Position numbers and translations under genes: made by a program. 64,000 bases of DNA. Origin: Salticus scenicus. Taxonomy: Eukaryota > Arthropoda > Arachnida > Araneae > Salticidae. The notes below the pieces were generated by a model, which worked only from the letters and a program-made list of their open reading frames with translations, had not been told where the DNA came from and did not search any database. The stretch is from NCBI GenBank assembly GCA_963930645.1, contig OZ005656.1:273831395-273895394 (forward strand), read 5' to 3'. Positions 10,790 through 22,449 of this stretch are shown here, piece by piece (the stretch's first letter is position 1; every line of letters begins with the position of its first letter).

Positions 10790-11350
10790 TTTTTCGTGGT
10801 TTTCTCCGAAACTTGCGTAATTCCGGGCTAAATACTTTTAAAAATCTATAGTATGAAATGTGAAAAAAGTATCAGAATTCAAAACTCTGCAAAATATAAA
10901 AGAATAAAGGCGTTCTGGGTTTTCCGCTGTTTTCTCCGAAACAGCCGTTCCTTTTCTACGTTTTTGCCCCCCCCCCCTTTCCGTCCCTTCTAATAATTTT
11001 ACACTTGAAAATATCCGCAATCGATTATCTTTCCTTAAAACCTAATAATAGCAATTTCAAACGCTGTAACTCTGTTTTTTTTGCCCCTTCGCCCCCCCTC
11101 CCCCTCAAGCCCTTCCTAATAATTCTACACTTGCCAGTGGCGGATCCAGAACTTGTCTTTTGGGGGGGGGGGGCTAAGATTTTTCAAAGTGTTAGTCTAG
11201 ACAAATAAAAAATTTACAATTGCAATATTCAATTGTGAATGTCAGTGTTTTTTTTTTTTTCTTGGGGGGGGGGGTTTAGCTCTCTAGCACCCCCCTTAAA
11301 TCCGCCACTGACACTTTCAAAAATATTCAGAATCGAATTATCGGGCGTTA
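10790..11350. repeat. Tandem repeat, ~130-bp unit, interrupted by a MITE (in family A)
   Basis: Units contain a run of C with CCTTCTAATAATTTTACAC, then TTGAAAATATCCGCAATCGA. The same unit is tandem in the second long family A element at 58500-58980. The hAT-like MITE at 11135-11310 sits inside one unit. Confidence 0.65.
11135..11310. mobile_element. hAT-type MITE (176 bp) with 8-bp target duplication
   Basis: The termini CAGTGGCGGATCCAG and ATCCGCCACTG are inverted repeats. G-run and C-run stretches lie just inside each end (11161-11172, 11264-11272 and 11290-11295). The flanking 8-mers ACACTTGC (11127-11134) and ACACTTTC (11311-11318) differ by one base, fitting a hAT-type 8-bp target duplication. 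Removing the element restores the surrounding tandem unit. hAT membership is inferred from TIR and duplication length. Confidence 0.75.
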
Positions 11351-12050
11351 AAACCAAATATTACAAAATTTCAACGGCATATCTCAATTTAAAATGCAAA
11401 GTATAATACAAAATTTAATCTAATTTTTTTGTTTATCCACATATTTTCATGAAAATTGAACAGTAGCTTTATAATATGCTGTCTAGGCCGAATATTAATT
11501 CAAATGTAACGTGAATTAAAATTTGAAAAAGATTGAAAATTGCAATTTTTCTCCCCACTGTAAAATACGTGACATCTTGATCGGTCACAATCTCTTCCTT
11601 TCTCATGGCAGACAATAGTCTGGCATTTGAAATGATGTTGCCACAAAAAATTCATACTTTAATTTTAAAAAATCTAATTGTTGTACCGATAAGCCACTTG
11701 CACACTTAGATTCAGGAAAATGTCCCTTTCATTTGGTATCGAAATCGTAACGATCGGACAAATATTTCTAATTTATTTTCCACTTTTCTGCTTTTAACTC
11801 CGTTAAAATATCTTTTTTTATGCAATGGCGGTGAATTCTCAGTCATTGAGATCGCTTTTAGATTAGACACGAGTGGACATTTTAATTAATATCTCCACAA
11901 CTAATTAAAATTTTTAAATTCTGTTTTCAGGAGCCCCTTGGGAAGGCTCCTGAGCATCCGTATGTCAATTTTTGTACTTCTGCGTTCAGTAGGGTCTGAA
12001 CGTATAGAAGAGCAGACAGACAGACAAACCTTTTCTTTTATTATTATAGA
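11351..12050. other. Right part of family A, non-repetitive
   Basis: Ends in GACAGACAGACAAACC and the family's terminal TTTATTATTATAGAT. No coding signal. Confidence 0.5.
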
Positions 12051-12452
12051 TTTTACAATCACACGATTAAAATAACTCTCATGATGTACATTTATACGAA
12101 ATTTTGCCCTATACTGCCATGTTAAATATTTAGTTAAAATGCGATAACAGCGCCACCTGTTGAGCAATTGTTTCACAAATCTACTCAGCACCAGTTCATG
12201 TTAGGGTCCAACTAAATACCAAATTTGGTTGAATTTCGTTTTTTGGTTCGTGAGATACAGCGTTCACAAAATTTGTGATACACACACACGGACACACACA
12301 CAGACAGATTGACAGACATACATTTTCTAAAAATAGTCGAATCGTGTTCAGGACCTCTCAAAACGTGTAAATCCATCGAAAAAAGGAGTGTTTACACGAA
12401 AATTTTCACGAATCTAGTACTTTCTCTATATATACATATAGAAGAATGTAAA

Positions 12453-12699
12453 AAGTTAACGAATATAATGATATTTTCCCTATTTTCATTCATTTTCTGT
12501 TTTATGGAGTTAATTAATCTGTCTTATGAACAGCTCATATATACTATTTTGAATTTATAGACAAAATAAATAAATAAATAAATAAGTACGGAGAAATTAA
12601 ATCTGAAATTTAAAAATTTCCTATAAAATGTGCTCTTGTATATTTGTATGTATAATAAAAAAAAAATTAGTTTATACGTCAAAATTAAACGCTTTAAAT
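12453..12699. other. AT-rich, nothing recognised
   Basis: An AAAT microsatellite lies at 12563-12582. Open frames here are low-complexity. Confidence 0.3.
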
Positions 12700-13165
12700 T
12701 TAAAAACATACACAAAAATAAATATTTCTTGACGCTCAAGTAAATGTATTTCGCTCCCTATATCGTAGTATATAGGGTCATTTATAAAACTCTACTGAGC
12801 ACCTCATTTCTTCAACATAGATTCTGAAAGTCTGGAAAAGAGAGGGTACAAGAAATGATCTCATTTCGTTTGTAAAGCGGTCGATGGGATGTGATCGGAA
12901 TAGAATTCCGAGTGTCAATGAATGTTCTCTCACTTTATATCCGACGTACAAGAAAAAACAATAAAAAATGACAAGAATAAATATTATGGAAAAAAGCAGT
13001 GAAGCATTGTGGAAGAATTGCTTTACATCCAATTTATGCGCATGTAATTTTACCTGAATCAGATTCCTTATATTAAATGGAAGACGGTTTTCTACTGCAT
13101 TAAAAGTGCTACGTTTTTTAAAAGTAGTCTTGTTCCTATTCTGCTTTTTGTAAATAAAAAACGAA
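12700..13165 (+). repeat. Duplicated segment D, copy 1
   Basis: Matches 22450-22915 at roughly 80 percent by eye. Shared strings include GATGTGATCGGAATAGAATT, GTGTCAATGAATGTTCTCTC, CATGTAATTTTACCTGAA and CAGATTCCTTA. Open frames exist in each copy but on different strands and are not conserved between copies, so I do not call a gene. The spacing of about 9.75 kb also fits similarity between 16730-16910 and 26505-26690, suggesting an old larger duplication. Confidence 0.65.
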
Positions 13166-13554
13166 ACAAAACTGAATACATAACAAGTTTAAAAGTAAAT
13201 TTCACTGTAGCTACAATAAGCGTTATTACAGTAGAAACTTCGAATCTCCAAAAATTACTAAAATTACGATTTTTTTTTTTTTTTAAATATTATTTATTTA
13301 CAATCATATTCATTTATTAACGAACTTAATAAAAATATTTTGTTTGAAATGTTTCTGATAAACAGATAAAAATAAATATTCTTATTTTATTTTAAAAGAA
13401 ATAAGCTTTTATATGAACTAAGCGACAAATTTTAAGAAAGTAATTTTAACACCAAGTTATGGACATATTTTTTTAATCCAATACCTCCTAAAAAAAACAA
13501 TAAATACAGAAGTATAATTTAATGTTACATTTCATTTTGTTTGTTAAATTGGAA
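13166..13554. other. AT-rich, nothing recognised
   Basis: Poly(T) at about 13270-13284; otherwise featureless. Confidence 0.3.
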
Positions 13555-13745
13555 TTTTGGCCAGCGATACCAAATTGCGTGACTTTTTTTATTCAACCGT
13601 CACCAATAATTTTGAGAAGTGGAATATAATGACATTATCAAAGATTAATCGTCTATAATGTATATCAAACAGCTATTCTCAAAATTATTGATGACTATTA
13701 AATAAAATTCGCGCAAACTGGCAACACTGTTTGTGGCACGAAACG
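13555..13745. mobile_element. Diverged MITE family E fragment
   Basis: TGCGTGACTTTTTTTATTCA, the CACCAATAATTTTGAGAAGT arm and the right part ATTCGCGCAAACTGGCAAC, then GAGCCTATGG, match the middle and right arm of the E elements at 6091 and 27110. The left terminus is lost. Confidence 0.5.
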
Positions 13746-13904
13746 AGCCTATGGTATTTTAACCGTTATCGCTCGTATGTCCCTTCTGAGGGGACATTAA
13801 AAAATCGAGCCACGCCTTAAGGTGTTCCTCTGCAAATGAAATGTTATTTTTCTAAAACGTGTAACTATAGGCAAACTTTCGGCAAAATTTTAACAGAAAG
13901 ATTT

Positions 13905-13985
13905 ATTGGCCGGCTCGAGTACCGAACCCGCAATCTACCAATTACGAGGCCAACGCTCTACCGACTGGGCTACCGCGGCCCGGTA
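13905..13985 (-). repeat. tRNA-derived SINE head or tRNA pseudogene
   Basis: The - strand reads GGGCCGCGGTAGCCCAGTCG, then GTAGAGCGTTGGCCTCGTAA, then TTGGTAGATTGCGGGTTCGG. The D arm (GCCC/GAGC, 3 of 4 pairs) and T loop (TTCGG) are recognisable, as are A-box and B-box matches. The anticodon stem cannot pair (TTGGC against TTGGT), which rules out a functional tRNA. Confidence 0.6.
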
Positions 13986-14256
13986 GTAAGTTGGAAACTC
14001 TACGTGTGACGTTTTAAAGGAACGGCAAAAGGCGTGTTTTACGGAAAATATTCCGTGCGCAAAGGGTTAATATCAAGATAAATTCTGCAATCCGTCCAAA
14101 GGTGAAAGTTATATCTAATATTGCATATGACAAAGTTATTAATTCGCTTGTAATATTAATGCGTGCAATTCAATTCACTTAAATTAAATTTCAAACACTA
14201 TTTCAAATGCTTGTATAGTAAATTTATCATCTAATATCACTTTTATGCAGACAGCT

Positions 14257-14289
<33 letters not shown>

Positions 14290-15900
14290 CGAATATCATT
14301 GTTATTAAAGCTTTAAACTGCAGCCAGCTTGTAGGTTCGCCAAATAAACCAAATAAATAATAATAAAATCAAAATTAAAAAATTTAGAATTAAATAAGAT
14401 TTACATAAAGTTTTCAGCGTTGAAAACAAGAATACGTAGAAATGTTATTATGAAAATATGTACAAGTAAAAAAGATTTCGTATTTAATATTGTATTTTAT
14501 TGAATACCACAACTTCTGATAAATAAATAGAAAAATATTCCAATTCAAATTTCATCCAGTTAAATATAAATATTTACAGGAAGGAAGTGAACGTGTTACA
14601 ATATTCTTATTGAATCTAAATTTTTAATCATATACCAGTTAATAAATTGGTACAGGAAATGTATGTCTTTAAAATAACATAAATATTTAAATAAATCAGA
14701 AAGACTCAACACTCGAACATGGATGAATAATAATAGATGCTGGCCAATAACATGTTTTATGTACTCCATAGTGAGATATTTTTCGCAAAATTAAAATTTC
14801 AGCTAACACATTAATAGTGATTTAATTGCATTATCATATAAATTACACTGTACGGCAGAAAAAAAAATTCGAGCCCTGATACCATTTTTGCTGATTCTCA
14901 CGTAAAATGATTTCCTGAATTCGAATATGACCCCCATTTTGTCGAATCACCCACCGTTTTCTGGGGATGCTAAACCCTCCCCCAATTTTATCACTGTTCA
15001 GTAATTTTATGGCCATAAATTTGATTTCCAGAATGGAAAACAATTATTTTAAACTTTAAAAAAAAACATAATATATAATAAATAATATTAACAATTGGTT
15101 AATAAAATATAATAAATGTAATATATGATTTCAGTGTCAAATCCCCCTAAATTTTTCCCTTGTTGCAAATGTTAGAAACTAAAGTAAAAAATCAGTAACT
15201 TATTTATTTGAAACATACAAATGAAAATAAATATGGGACTACCCAATTTTAGTGTGTACTGTTAAACAATGAATTCCAATGTGTGCATAAATGTGACATG
15301 ACAAATGCTTTAATATTTCTTTTCTTGGTTTACACTTTCTTAATTTATTAGAACTCAATTCAGAAGGAAATTAATCCATTAAATGCCGCTATATAAATTA
15401 CACTGAAAAATATTGAGCTTTCATATATTTTGAGTTTCTATGTGAAATTGTAATCATATGTAGTTTAAATAATTAAAAAAAAAATGTTAGAAGATATGAC
15501 ATGGTCCCAAAATGGGAGAGCTGGCACCCACTGGGGGTATAATAGATGTTGATAAACTGCAACAACTTTTTAAATTAGTTTTCTTGACCCCTGTATGTTA
15601 CAATTTAAGGAAAGAACTGTTTTATTTCATATCCATTGTTTTAAACCCCTGCACTCGAATGAGTTATTTTGCATTTTTTTTTCTTTGCTGATGTCTTGAA
15701 GAAAAAAAAACATGTTTACATGAATAATTGAAAAAAAAAAAAAGTTACATTACAAACTTTTTGAAAAAACACCAACGAAGCTAGGCGATTTAATATTTAA
15801 TGTGAAAAAAAAAATATATATTTACCTTAATTTTTTTGCAGAGAAAAAAAATCTTTAAAAAGTGTTCCCGCAGCGGGAGGTTTGGTGCCTAATGGGTTAA
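13986..15900. other. Long AT-rich stretch without recognised features
   Basis: A 27-base A run is at 14263-14289. Short frames, including one at 14843-15043 on the minus strand, have no recognisable protein character. Confidence 0.3.
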
Positions 15901-15949
15901 CACTTTCAAACTGTACGTACTCGTTGCTTTGTTTAACATTTAATGTACT

Positions 15950-16500
15950 TTACCTACGTGATCACACAATGGATAGATAGAAGTACAGAAAGACTGACAG
16001 GTAGAATAATTGAATTCATAGTCACTCTTAAACGTCGTTGGAAAGTGTTAAAAATGCTTAATTAAATCGAAGATGCAATTCTACCAATTTTCGTTTATAG
16101 CCCTTAATGTAGCTGAATATTTTTGACTGGGCCTGTAATTTTTTATGCTAATCGAAAAGTAATCTGTTTAAAACTTTTTTTGAACATATGAATAATACAT
16201 GTTTACATAATACAATTTTATTATGATTTGTGCAAAATAAAGATATCAAAATATAGTTTATAGAACTACTTGTCATAGAACGCAATGCTTTGGAATTCTT
16301 TCGCATGTACCTGTATACAAACCTGTGGTGGTATTTACCACATTTTTAGTAAGAAGCATTCGATAGTAAACTTGAAAAACATATATTAATTTCAAGGAAT
16401 CCACGAATATTTACGTTAGTTGTAGCGTGAGCAGACTGACAGACGGACAAATCGAATTTATAATCATTTTAACTTTGTTGGAAAGTGTTAAAAAGAGATT
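15950..16500. repeat. Diverged local tandem pair (~450 bp)
   Basis: GACTGACAGGTAGAATAATT ... CGTTGGAAAGTGTTAAAAA (about 15990-16050) recurs as GACTGACAGACGGACAAATC ... GTTGGAAAGTGTTAAAAA (about 16433-16493). Confidence 0.5.
16080..16420. repeat. Duplicated segment, copy 1 (partner 17840-18215)
   Basis: Shared order: AGCCCTTA-TGTA, CATGAATAATA, TTTTATTATGATTTGTGCA, GGAATTCTTTCGCATGT against GGCATTCTTTTACGTGT, and the CAAACCT-TGGTG tail. The duplicate lies about 1.77 kb downstream in the same orientation. Confidence 0.55.
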
Positions 16501-17839
16501 TCTTTAAAAATAAAATTACTTAATTTAGAATATTTATTAGCAAAATTCGTAAATGTTTCACAATAGAAACATCACGTATCGTTCTTATTAATTAATTGTC
16601 AAAAACATTGCTGGGATTTTTGTTATACTGAATCCTTCCAATGAACTTCTACAATTACAGCTAAATTTGTTTATTTCACAAGAAATGGCAAATATATTTT
16701 TTTTTTGTCTGAAAAAAGGTATATATCTGCATTTATATATCAGATATGTTGAAAAACTCATTTCAAAAACCTATCATTTTCGTAAATATGTATCTATATC
16801 CATATCTATAGTTTATTTACTTCTAACTTCTTTTTTGGCAAGTTTTACACAGAATTGTTTTTTTCCGATAAATCAAGGATTTCTTGAAGCATTGGAAATC
16901 TGAAAATATATTTAAACAAGAAGAAAAAGGTATGCGGTTTTCATAGATTATAATTTTTTTCCAACTGCACGCACGAATTTCAGCATATTTTGCTTTCGTA
17001 ATAACAAGTAAAAAAAAAAAAAAAAAAAAAAACAATAATAAATAAATAAATAAAATAAAAAAAAAAAGGAAAAAAAAAAAAAAGAATGTCTTATCAGTTA
17101 ATTTTATGTAGTTTCTTTATTTTAAATAAAATCCGTACAAAGAAAAAAAAAATACTTCTGTGTTGACTTTACATAAGGACTCCCTTCGTAGTACATTGTT
17201 TAAAATTAGCAATCTGATAATATATATATAAGCCATGCAAATAAAAAGGCTCACAAAAGAAAAGAATCTTCGTAAATTTATTTCTAAAAATAACATCAAA
17301 AATATTATTTTATTTAGTACCGTGCATATCGTCTAAATTTTGCAAGAGTACCATATGAAATAATTAAAAAATCATCACAACAATAAAAATTTGTGTTAAA
17401 AAATTTCCCCCTTATGTATCACCATGAATCGGGACAACTTTGTAGGATCCTTTAAAAAAATCATTTACGGTAATCTAATCTTATTTTACGGAAGGAAAAA
17501 AATGTATCTTAAAAATGCACATTAATTACGTGGTGTTGTATGTAATACGAAGTTTTTAAAGTATATTTTTAAAATATTCGTCGAATGGTCCGTAATGCAT
17601 CAGAAAACTTTTGACAATACTCAAAATATTTGCCCTATTTATACTATTTTCAATAGAGAGAATATCATCATACACTTGAATAACGTATAAATAATTTTGA
17701 AGGCATTCTATGAACGTTATCAGAAATTAAATCTCAATCAGACAAATAGTCCTATATAGTATTTAAAGTAATAATCACGCTTAAGCTATTTTTAAAAGTT
17801 TAAAATCGCTTAACGTAAATGAAAAGGTAATCATAGCAG
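16501..17839. other. AT-rich with poly(A) tracts
   Basis: A-rich runs fill 17010-17082. 16730-16910 resembles 26505-26690 (GGAAAACTCATTTCAAAA and TTTATTTACTTCTAACTTC-type matches), part of the ~9.75-kb-spaced duplication. No gene seen. Confidence 0.35.
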
Positions 17840-18010
17840 TTTCCAAACTTAGCCCTTATTGTATCGTAATATTTTTGTGTGACCCTGTTAACTTTACTGC
17901 TTATTATACCATATTGTATAAAAAACACGTTTTGTTTATATACATGAATAATAAATTTCCCATTTTATTATGATTTGTGCAGTATAAAAGTGATATGGCT
18001 TAATTAGCTC

Positions 18011-18058
<48 letters not shown>

Positions 18059-18215
18059 TGCCTTGAATCAAACACTATGCAGTGGCATTCTTTTACGTGT
18101 CTCTATGCACAAACCTATCGTGCTATTTCCATTTTTAATAGAGAGCATGCCCTAATTCTAATTTAGGCATATAGATAAACACCACGGATATTCATATTAA
18201 CAGCAAAAAGCCGTT
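17840..18215. repeat. Duplicated segment, copy 2 (with (TAA)n insertion)
   Basis: Partner of 16080-16420. It carries a TAA trinucleotide microsatellite at 18015-18056 that the partner lacks. Confidence 0.55.
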
Positions 18216-19735
18216 CTCTCCATTCCCGTTCTGTATATCGAGATAAAACTTCTACTTTAATCATAATAAAGCAGTGAACATTGCACGACTTTTATCGTAA
18301 AACATTAAAAAGGTGTATAACGCTCAAAAAATAAAAACATTGATAAAAGTACACATAGATATAATTTATACAATAGAACCAAAAACCTACTCATGACGTT
18401 ATCTTGCGCAGGTTATACAAATTACGAAGTAATACGAGAATTCAAAAAAATTTTGGTCTCTTTAGATCACTTTTCTTTCATTCTACAGAAAATTGCGTAA
18501 GTAATTAATTTTATTATATTGCAATAAGAAATACATACATTACGTAATCAACTTTCTGAAGATCAGTAATAATTTGGTTTTATTATTATAATTATTATTA
18601 TTTTGTAAAACTCATTTTTTTTTCATTTGTTAGAAAATGCCTTTTACTAGAGACTAAATCTTTTAATTGCTGCCGGCATATATATACTTCCCCCAGTTTT
18701 GATAATTTAAGGGAATTATTTTACATAAAAATTTCTTGTTATAGAGGAGAGGAGGGTATTATGGAATACCATTTACATTTCTCAAAATAACTTTATTTGT
18801 TTTTAATAAAAATCCCCAAAATTCTGATCAGTACATAGTGTAATTATTTGTAATGAATTGTCAATGATAAAAAAAAAAAAAAAAATGTTATTACAAAATT
18901 TTACTTTAAAACTTTACTTTTTTTATATAAAAGATGTATATTGCAACTTATCATGTTTAACCATTTTTCTAATACGTTTATTGACAGAAAGTTCGATATA
19001 GTAGCTTAAATAAATATATTTCATTAAAATTTTTTTATTTTAGTTTAAGATTTTGAATTTAAGAAAGAATACCCTTCAAAATTTTTGTCGGTATTTAAAG
19101 GGTTAAATTAAATGGTAATTTTTTTAAAGGCAATAAAAGAAAACCATGAAAAGAATTTATAAAAATGGAACATTTGTTTATTTATTTATTGAACTAAAAG
19201 TGAATATTTATAAGTATTAATTAATAATTATGTAATTTAACATTACTTTTTTTAAAACAAAATTTATGTTTGGCTTAAATTCCAGTTATATTAGAAATTA
19301 AATAAAAATACATTGTTTTCGATATTAAATATAAAACTTAATATTGTTTTCAAGCGAGAAATTATTTAAACCGTTCTAAAAATGATGTAAAAAGCACGTA
19401 CTCAATTAAAAATTTCTGTTTCTTATTTCTATAAAGTCTGTTCCAAAAGTGTAAAACCAAAATACATTTCACTATTTAGATAATACAAGAAATATTTTAA
19501 GAAAATTCAAAATCACCCTATGGCAGTACATTAAGGTTTTATTAAAATGAAGCAATTTTTATAAATGGAATTAATTTTAATATAAGTGGAAATAATTCAG
19601 AAAAATTAAAATATCAATAAATAGAAAATGTGTCAGCAATAATAGTTATAAAATTTTAAGGCCACCTGTAAAAAAAAATAGATTTTCCCCATCATTCCTT
19701 TGACTAATTTGAAACACACGATTTGCCGTCGAGTT
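18216..19735. other. AT-rich, nothing recognised
   Basis: No gene or array seen. Similarity to a Tc1 end (GGCCACCTGTAAA near 19661-19673) is possible but weak. Confidence 0.3.
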
Positions 19736-20175
19736 CCTTATTATTATTATTATTATTATTATTATTTTGTAAGAAAAGATTTGGGAATATTGACCCATTC
19801 CTCTATAAAAGCAACTTTTAATTCATATATTGAATGATATTGTTTGTTATTTTCATTATTATAGGGCACTTGGCAATAGAAATGACCCCGCAAGTTTGCT
19901 GTGGCGTTTAGTCAAGATTTCGACTTGGCCAAGGCATAGTATTAATCTCTTCTCTTTTAAGCCTATCTTTTGTTGATTAAGATGTATGACTGGGAGCATT
20001 ATCTTGTTAAAACTTCGATTTTGCACCTCCTAATAGTGGTCCCATGGACCTTATATGGGTAGACTACGCCACCAATAGGCCTTCCCATTATAGTGAAAGT
20101 CTTCAACATGAGCGTGTAATCTGAAACCTTCACCCTTTGCGGTCAGCGATGTATGTCACGTGACAGGGAGTTGAC
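19736..20175 (-). pseudogene. Dead Tc1-like transposase (C-terminal two thirds)
   Basis: Reading the - strand from about 20175 down, the complement of 19981-20006 gives QDNAPSHTS, the second catalytic Asp motif of Tc1 transposases. Next comes STKDRLKREEINTMPWPS, the usual region preceding the third acidic residue, then NLD-stop-TPQQTCGVI in place of the LNPIENLWG signature. At 19771-19803 the complement reads EEWVNIPKS, a typical C-terminal motif. Stops and lost key residues show it is long dead. A TTA microsatellite (19738-19767) interrupts the end. The N-terminal DNA-binding domain and the first catalytic Asp are not recognisable. Confidence 0.7.
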
Positions 20176-20908
20176 GGAGATTCTTCCATAAGAAAGCACT
20201 TATTTTTGTAAGAATTCAAACAAAAAATTCTCCCCTTCAGAATGGTTTCTCACAAAAGAAATTTTCTTTTATAATTAATCTATGACATTTTAGCTTTCCA
20301 ACCATGCGTAAATCTAAAGGCTTAAATAAAAAAGTATGTGTACAACACAGAAATTAAAAAACTCAAAACTACTTTCTTTCCTACGGAAAAATCACATAAT
20401 ATTCATTCTCGTCTCTCTCTCCAAGTCCCCATCATGTGATAATTTAACTAGGGAAGCTACTTCATGTAGCAGACAGATAATAAGTGGGGATGCGTTGTCT
20501 ATCTATATAAGATTTATGAGTGGTCTAGAGGGTATCAGACTTCGAAATAGCATCCGTTGGTAACTGCCCTAGTTCATTTTCCCCTTAACTCTTTGGCGAT
20601 CGCATTTTCCTGCATATGAGATAATTCCCCACACCAAAACGGATCCGAGTCCTATCTGCCTACCTTTGAACTTCCGAAGAATTTATCTTAAATAATGTCT
20701 GGAATTCGCGTTTTATTTCTTTTGAATTACATTCATTTATATTAATGCTTCATTTTACTAAAAACAATATGTACTGACATAGAATGTGTTTTTCATTGAA
20801 ATAGTCCTTTTATTGCTTAAATAACAAAATATATAATGGAGTCTTATATTTTTCTAACAAACTGTACTAAATTTATATATAAACATTTTATTTACACACG
20901 CACGTATC
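20176..20908. other. No feature recognised
   Basis: Includes short open frames (for example 20336-20563) without protein features. Confidence 0.3.
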
Positions 20909-21111
20909 GGCAACAAAAGTGTCCGAACACTAGCAAAAACTCCTATGTAAAAGAAGTACACTTCATACGGTTCTGTTAAATGAATCCTTATCGAATCATG
21001 TTCTCAGACTGACTAAGAAGAGGATTCGAGAAGGATTTATTTAACAAAACCGTATGAAGTGTACTTTTTTTACATAGGAATTTTTGCTAGTGTTCGGACA
21101 CATTTGTTACC
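20909..21111. mobile_element. Foldback MITE (~200 bp, ~90-bp arms)
   Basis: The left arm GGCAACAAAAGTGTCCGAAC, ACTAGCAAAAACTCCTATGT and AGTACACTTCATACGGTT pairs with the right arm (complement of 21020-21111) at about 90 percent, with a short spacer near 20998-21020. No transposase. The class is unknown; TA dinucleotides flank both sides (CGTA-TC... and ...GTACGTA), which would suit a Tc1/mariner-type mover. Confidence 0.8.
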
Positions 21112-21993
21112 AACTGTACGTACTATGAAAGTGTTTTCAAACATTGCACATGAAGAAATGGTACAAAACACATTAAAAAGGGGGGATTTTTGAAAAAATG
21201 AGAATCAAATAATGAAAGTATACATTATCAATATTTTATCAAGAGCTTTCAATATTGTATGCAACACAGAAGGGATTTCTGTGACTCTGAAGCTTAACAG
21301 AAAAAAAAAAATTATAGAGAAAAAAATCGGATTACTTCTATTAGGAGGTTACAAAGAAAAAACGGAAATAAAATTTCATATATCAAATTTATGAAAGAGA
21401 AATAAAACTTAAATGATAAAAACTGTTCAGAAGAGATCATGGCACTTTAGTTAACCCTTATAAATATTAAGACAGTGAAGGTCTAAGCTAATAATGAGAA
21501 TTGGTAACATAATTTAATTGAGACTTAAATAAAATCAAACTTATCTGAACTAAAAAATAATAATAATAATAATAATTTTTATAACTAAGCAATTAATAAA
21601 TCAAATATTAAAAATAGAGATATGAAATCTAAATAATTGTTAATAATTTAATGTTAGACGTTGTGAATAAACTCGTAAAACGTACCATTAGTAGACTTTA
21701 AAACTATTAATAATGGTATAGTGTCGTCATCAATATGATTTTAAATAAATTAACCCAAATTATTTTCAAACTGAATAATGTCGCTAGCTATAAAACTAAA
21801 TTTAACAAGATGGAATACAGAATGCCACCATTAAAATTTAATTCATTAGAAACTTCAAAGAAAAAAGAAAACAACAACAACAAAAAATTTATGTTGCTAA
21901 TGTTAATAATAAATTGTGAATGTTTATTTTTTTGGAAATTTTTAACTTTAATAATATTTCATTAAAGAGATAAGATTGTGTGTAAAGGTAAAT

Positions 21994-21999
<6 letters not shown>
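21112..21999. other. AT-rich, nothing recognised
   Basis: Short A/T-rich frames only. Confidence 0.3.

Positions 22000-22072
<73 letters not shown>
22000..22072. repeat. (TA)n microsatellite, ~72 bp
   Basis: Uninterrupted AT dinucleotides over about 72 bp. Confidence 0.98.
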
Positions 22073-22075
<3 letters not shown>

Positions 22076-22449
22076 CATTTATATATACATATATTATATT
22101 ATGAATTAATGTATATTTCAATGAAATGAAAATATGAATTAGACTATAATGCAGGTTATATATATTTTAAATATATAAAATATAACCAAGGATTCAGTTA
22201 CACGCACATACACACACGCATATATATATTTATATATTAATTTTGAAGTATAATCAAAAATAAGTTTATTCTGGTAATTCTATATACATATTCATTCGAA
22301 TATATAGTACATGTCTTTTAATTTTAAAATTAAAAACAAAATCAAATAAAACTTGTATTTTAAAAGTTATTAATTAAAAAATAACGTTTCATATTTTACA
22401 ACAGAACAAATACATATGATTTACATTTAACATAAACTTATTTTACGTT

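Larger units (their letters stand above)
8772..12050 (+). mobile_element. Long family A element nested in family B
   Basis: Starts CTAGCTTGCTACGCCCGCTT and ends CTTTTATTATTATAGAT. The flanks TATCAATAATT and TTTTACAATCAC are adjacent in the intact family B copy at 45528-45550, so the insertion bounds are supported by a paralogous empty site. The body is a stack of three tandem arrays (about 160, 260 and 130 bp units), described separately, and no reading frame with protein features. Its first 180 bp match the element at 58349 closely, and the short copy at 1177 shares both ends. Confidence 0.7.
8353..12452 (+). mobile_element. Hairpin-ended element family B(i), split by a nested insertion
   Basis: Host parts are 8353-8771 and 12051-12452, about 820 bp together. 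The left end has the hairpin ATGTGGCCACCGCAT (8362-8376) and then ACTTTCTTCTATAT (8378-8391). The right end has a hairpin TACTTTCTCTATAT ... ATATAGAAGAATGT (to 12449), so the left motif recurs twice at the right end, once inverted. Inside are TACCCATCATGAAAGTTTAC, C/G-rich stems near 8670-8710, ACAGCGCCACCTGTTGAGC (12142-12160), TTGGTTCGTGAGATACAGCG, a CACA/GACA microsatellite, and CTCAAAACGTGTAAATCCAT. Related copies lie at 44568-47322 and show the uninterrupted order. No protein is encoded; the class is unknown. Confidence 0.7.

Noticed and set aside
12778..13032. 84-codon minus-strand frame in segment D
   Set aside because: The corresponding frame in the duplicate at 22450-22915 is broken and the open frame there lies on the other strand, so no conserved coding.
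13905..13985. Functional tRNA gene
   Set aside because: The anticodon stem cannot pair and the T arm is damaged; treated as a SINE head.
19441..19680. Possible Tc1 terminal repeat (TTCCAAAAGTGTAAAACC and GGCCACCTG)
   Set aside because: I could not pair it with an opposite terminus of the dead Tc1-like element, so no boundary is claimed.
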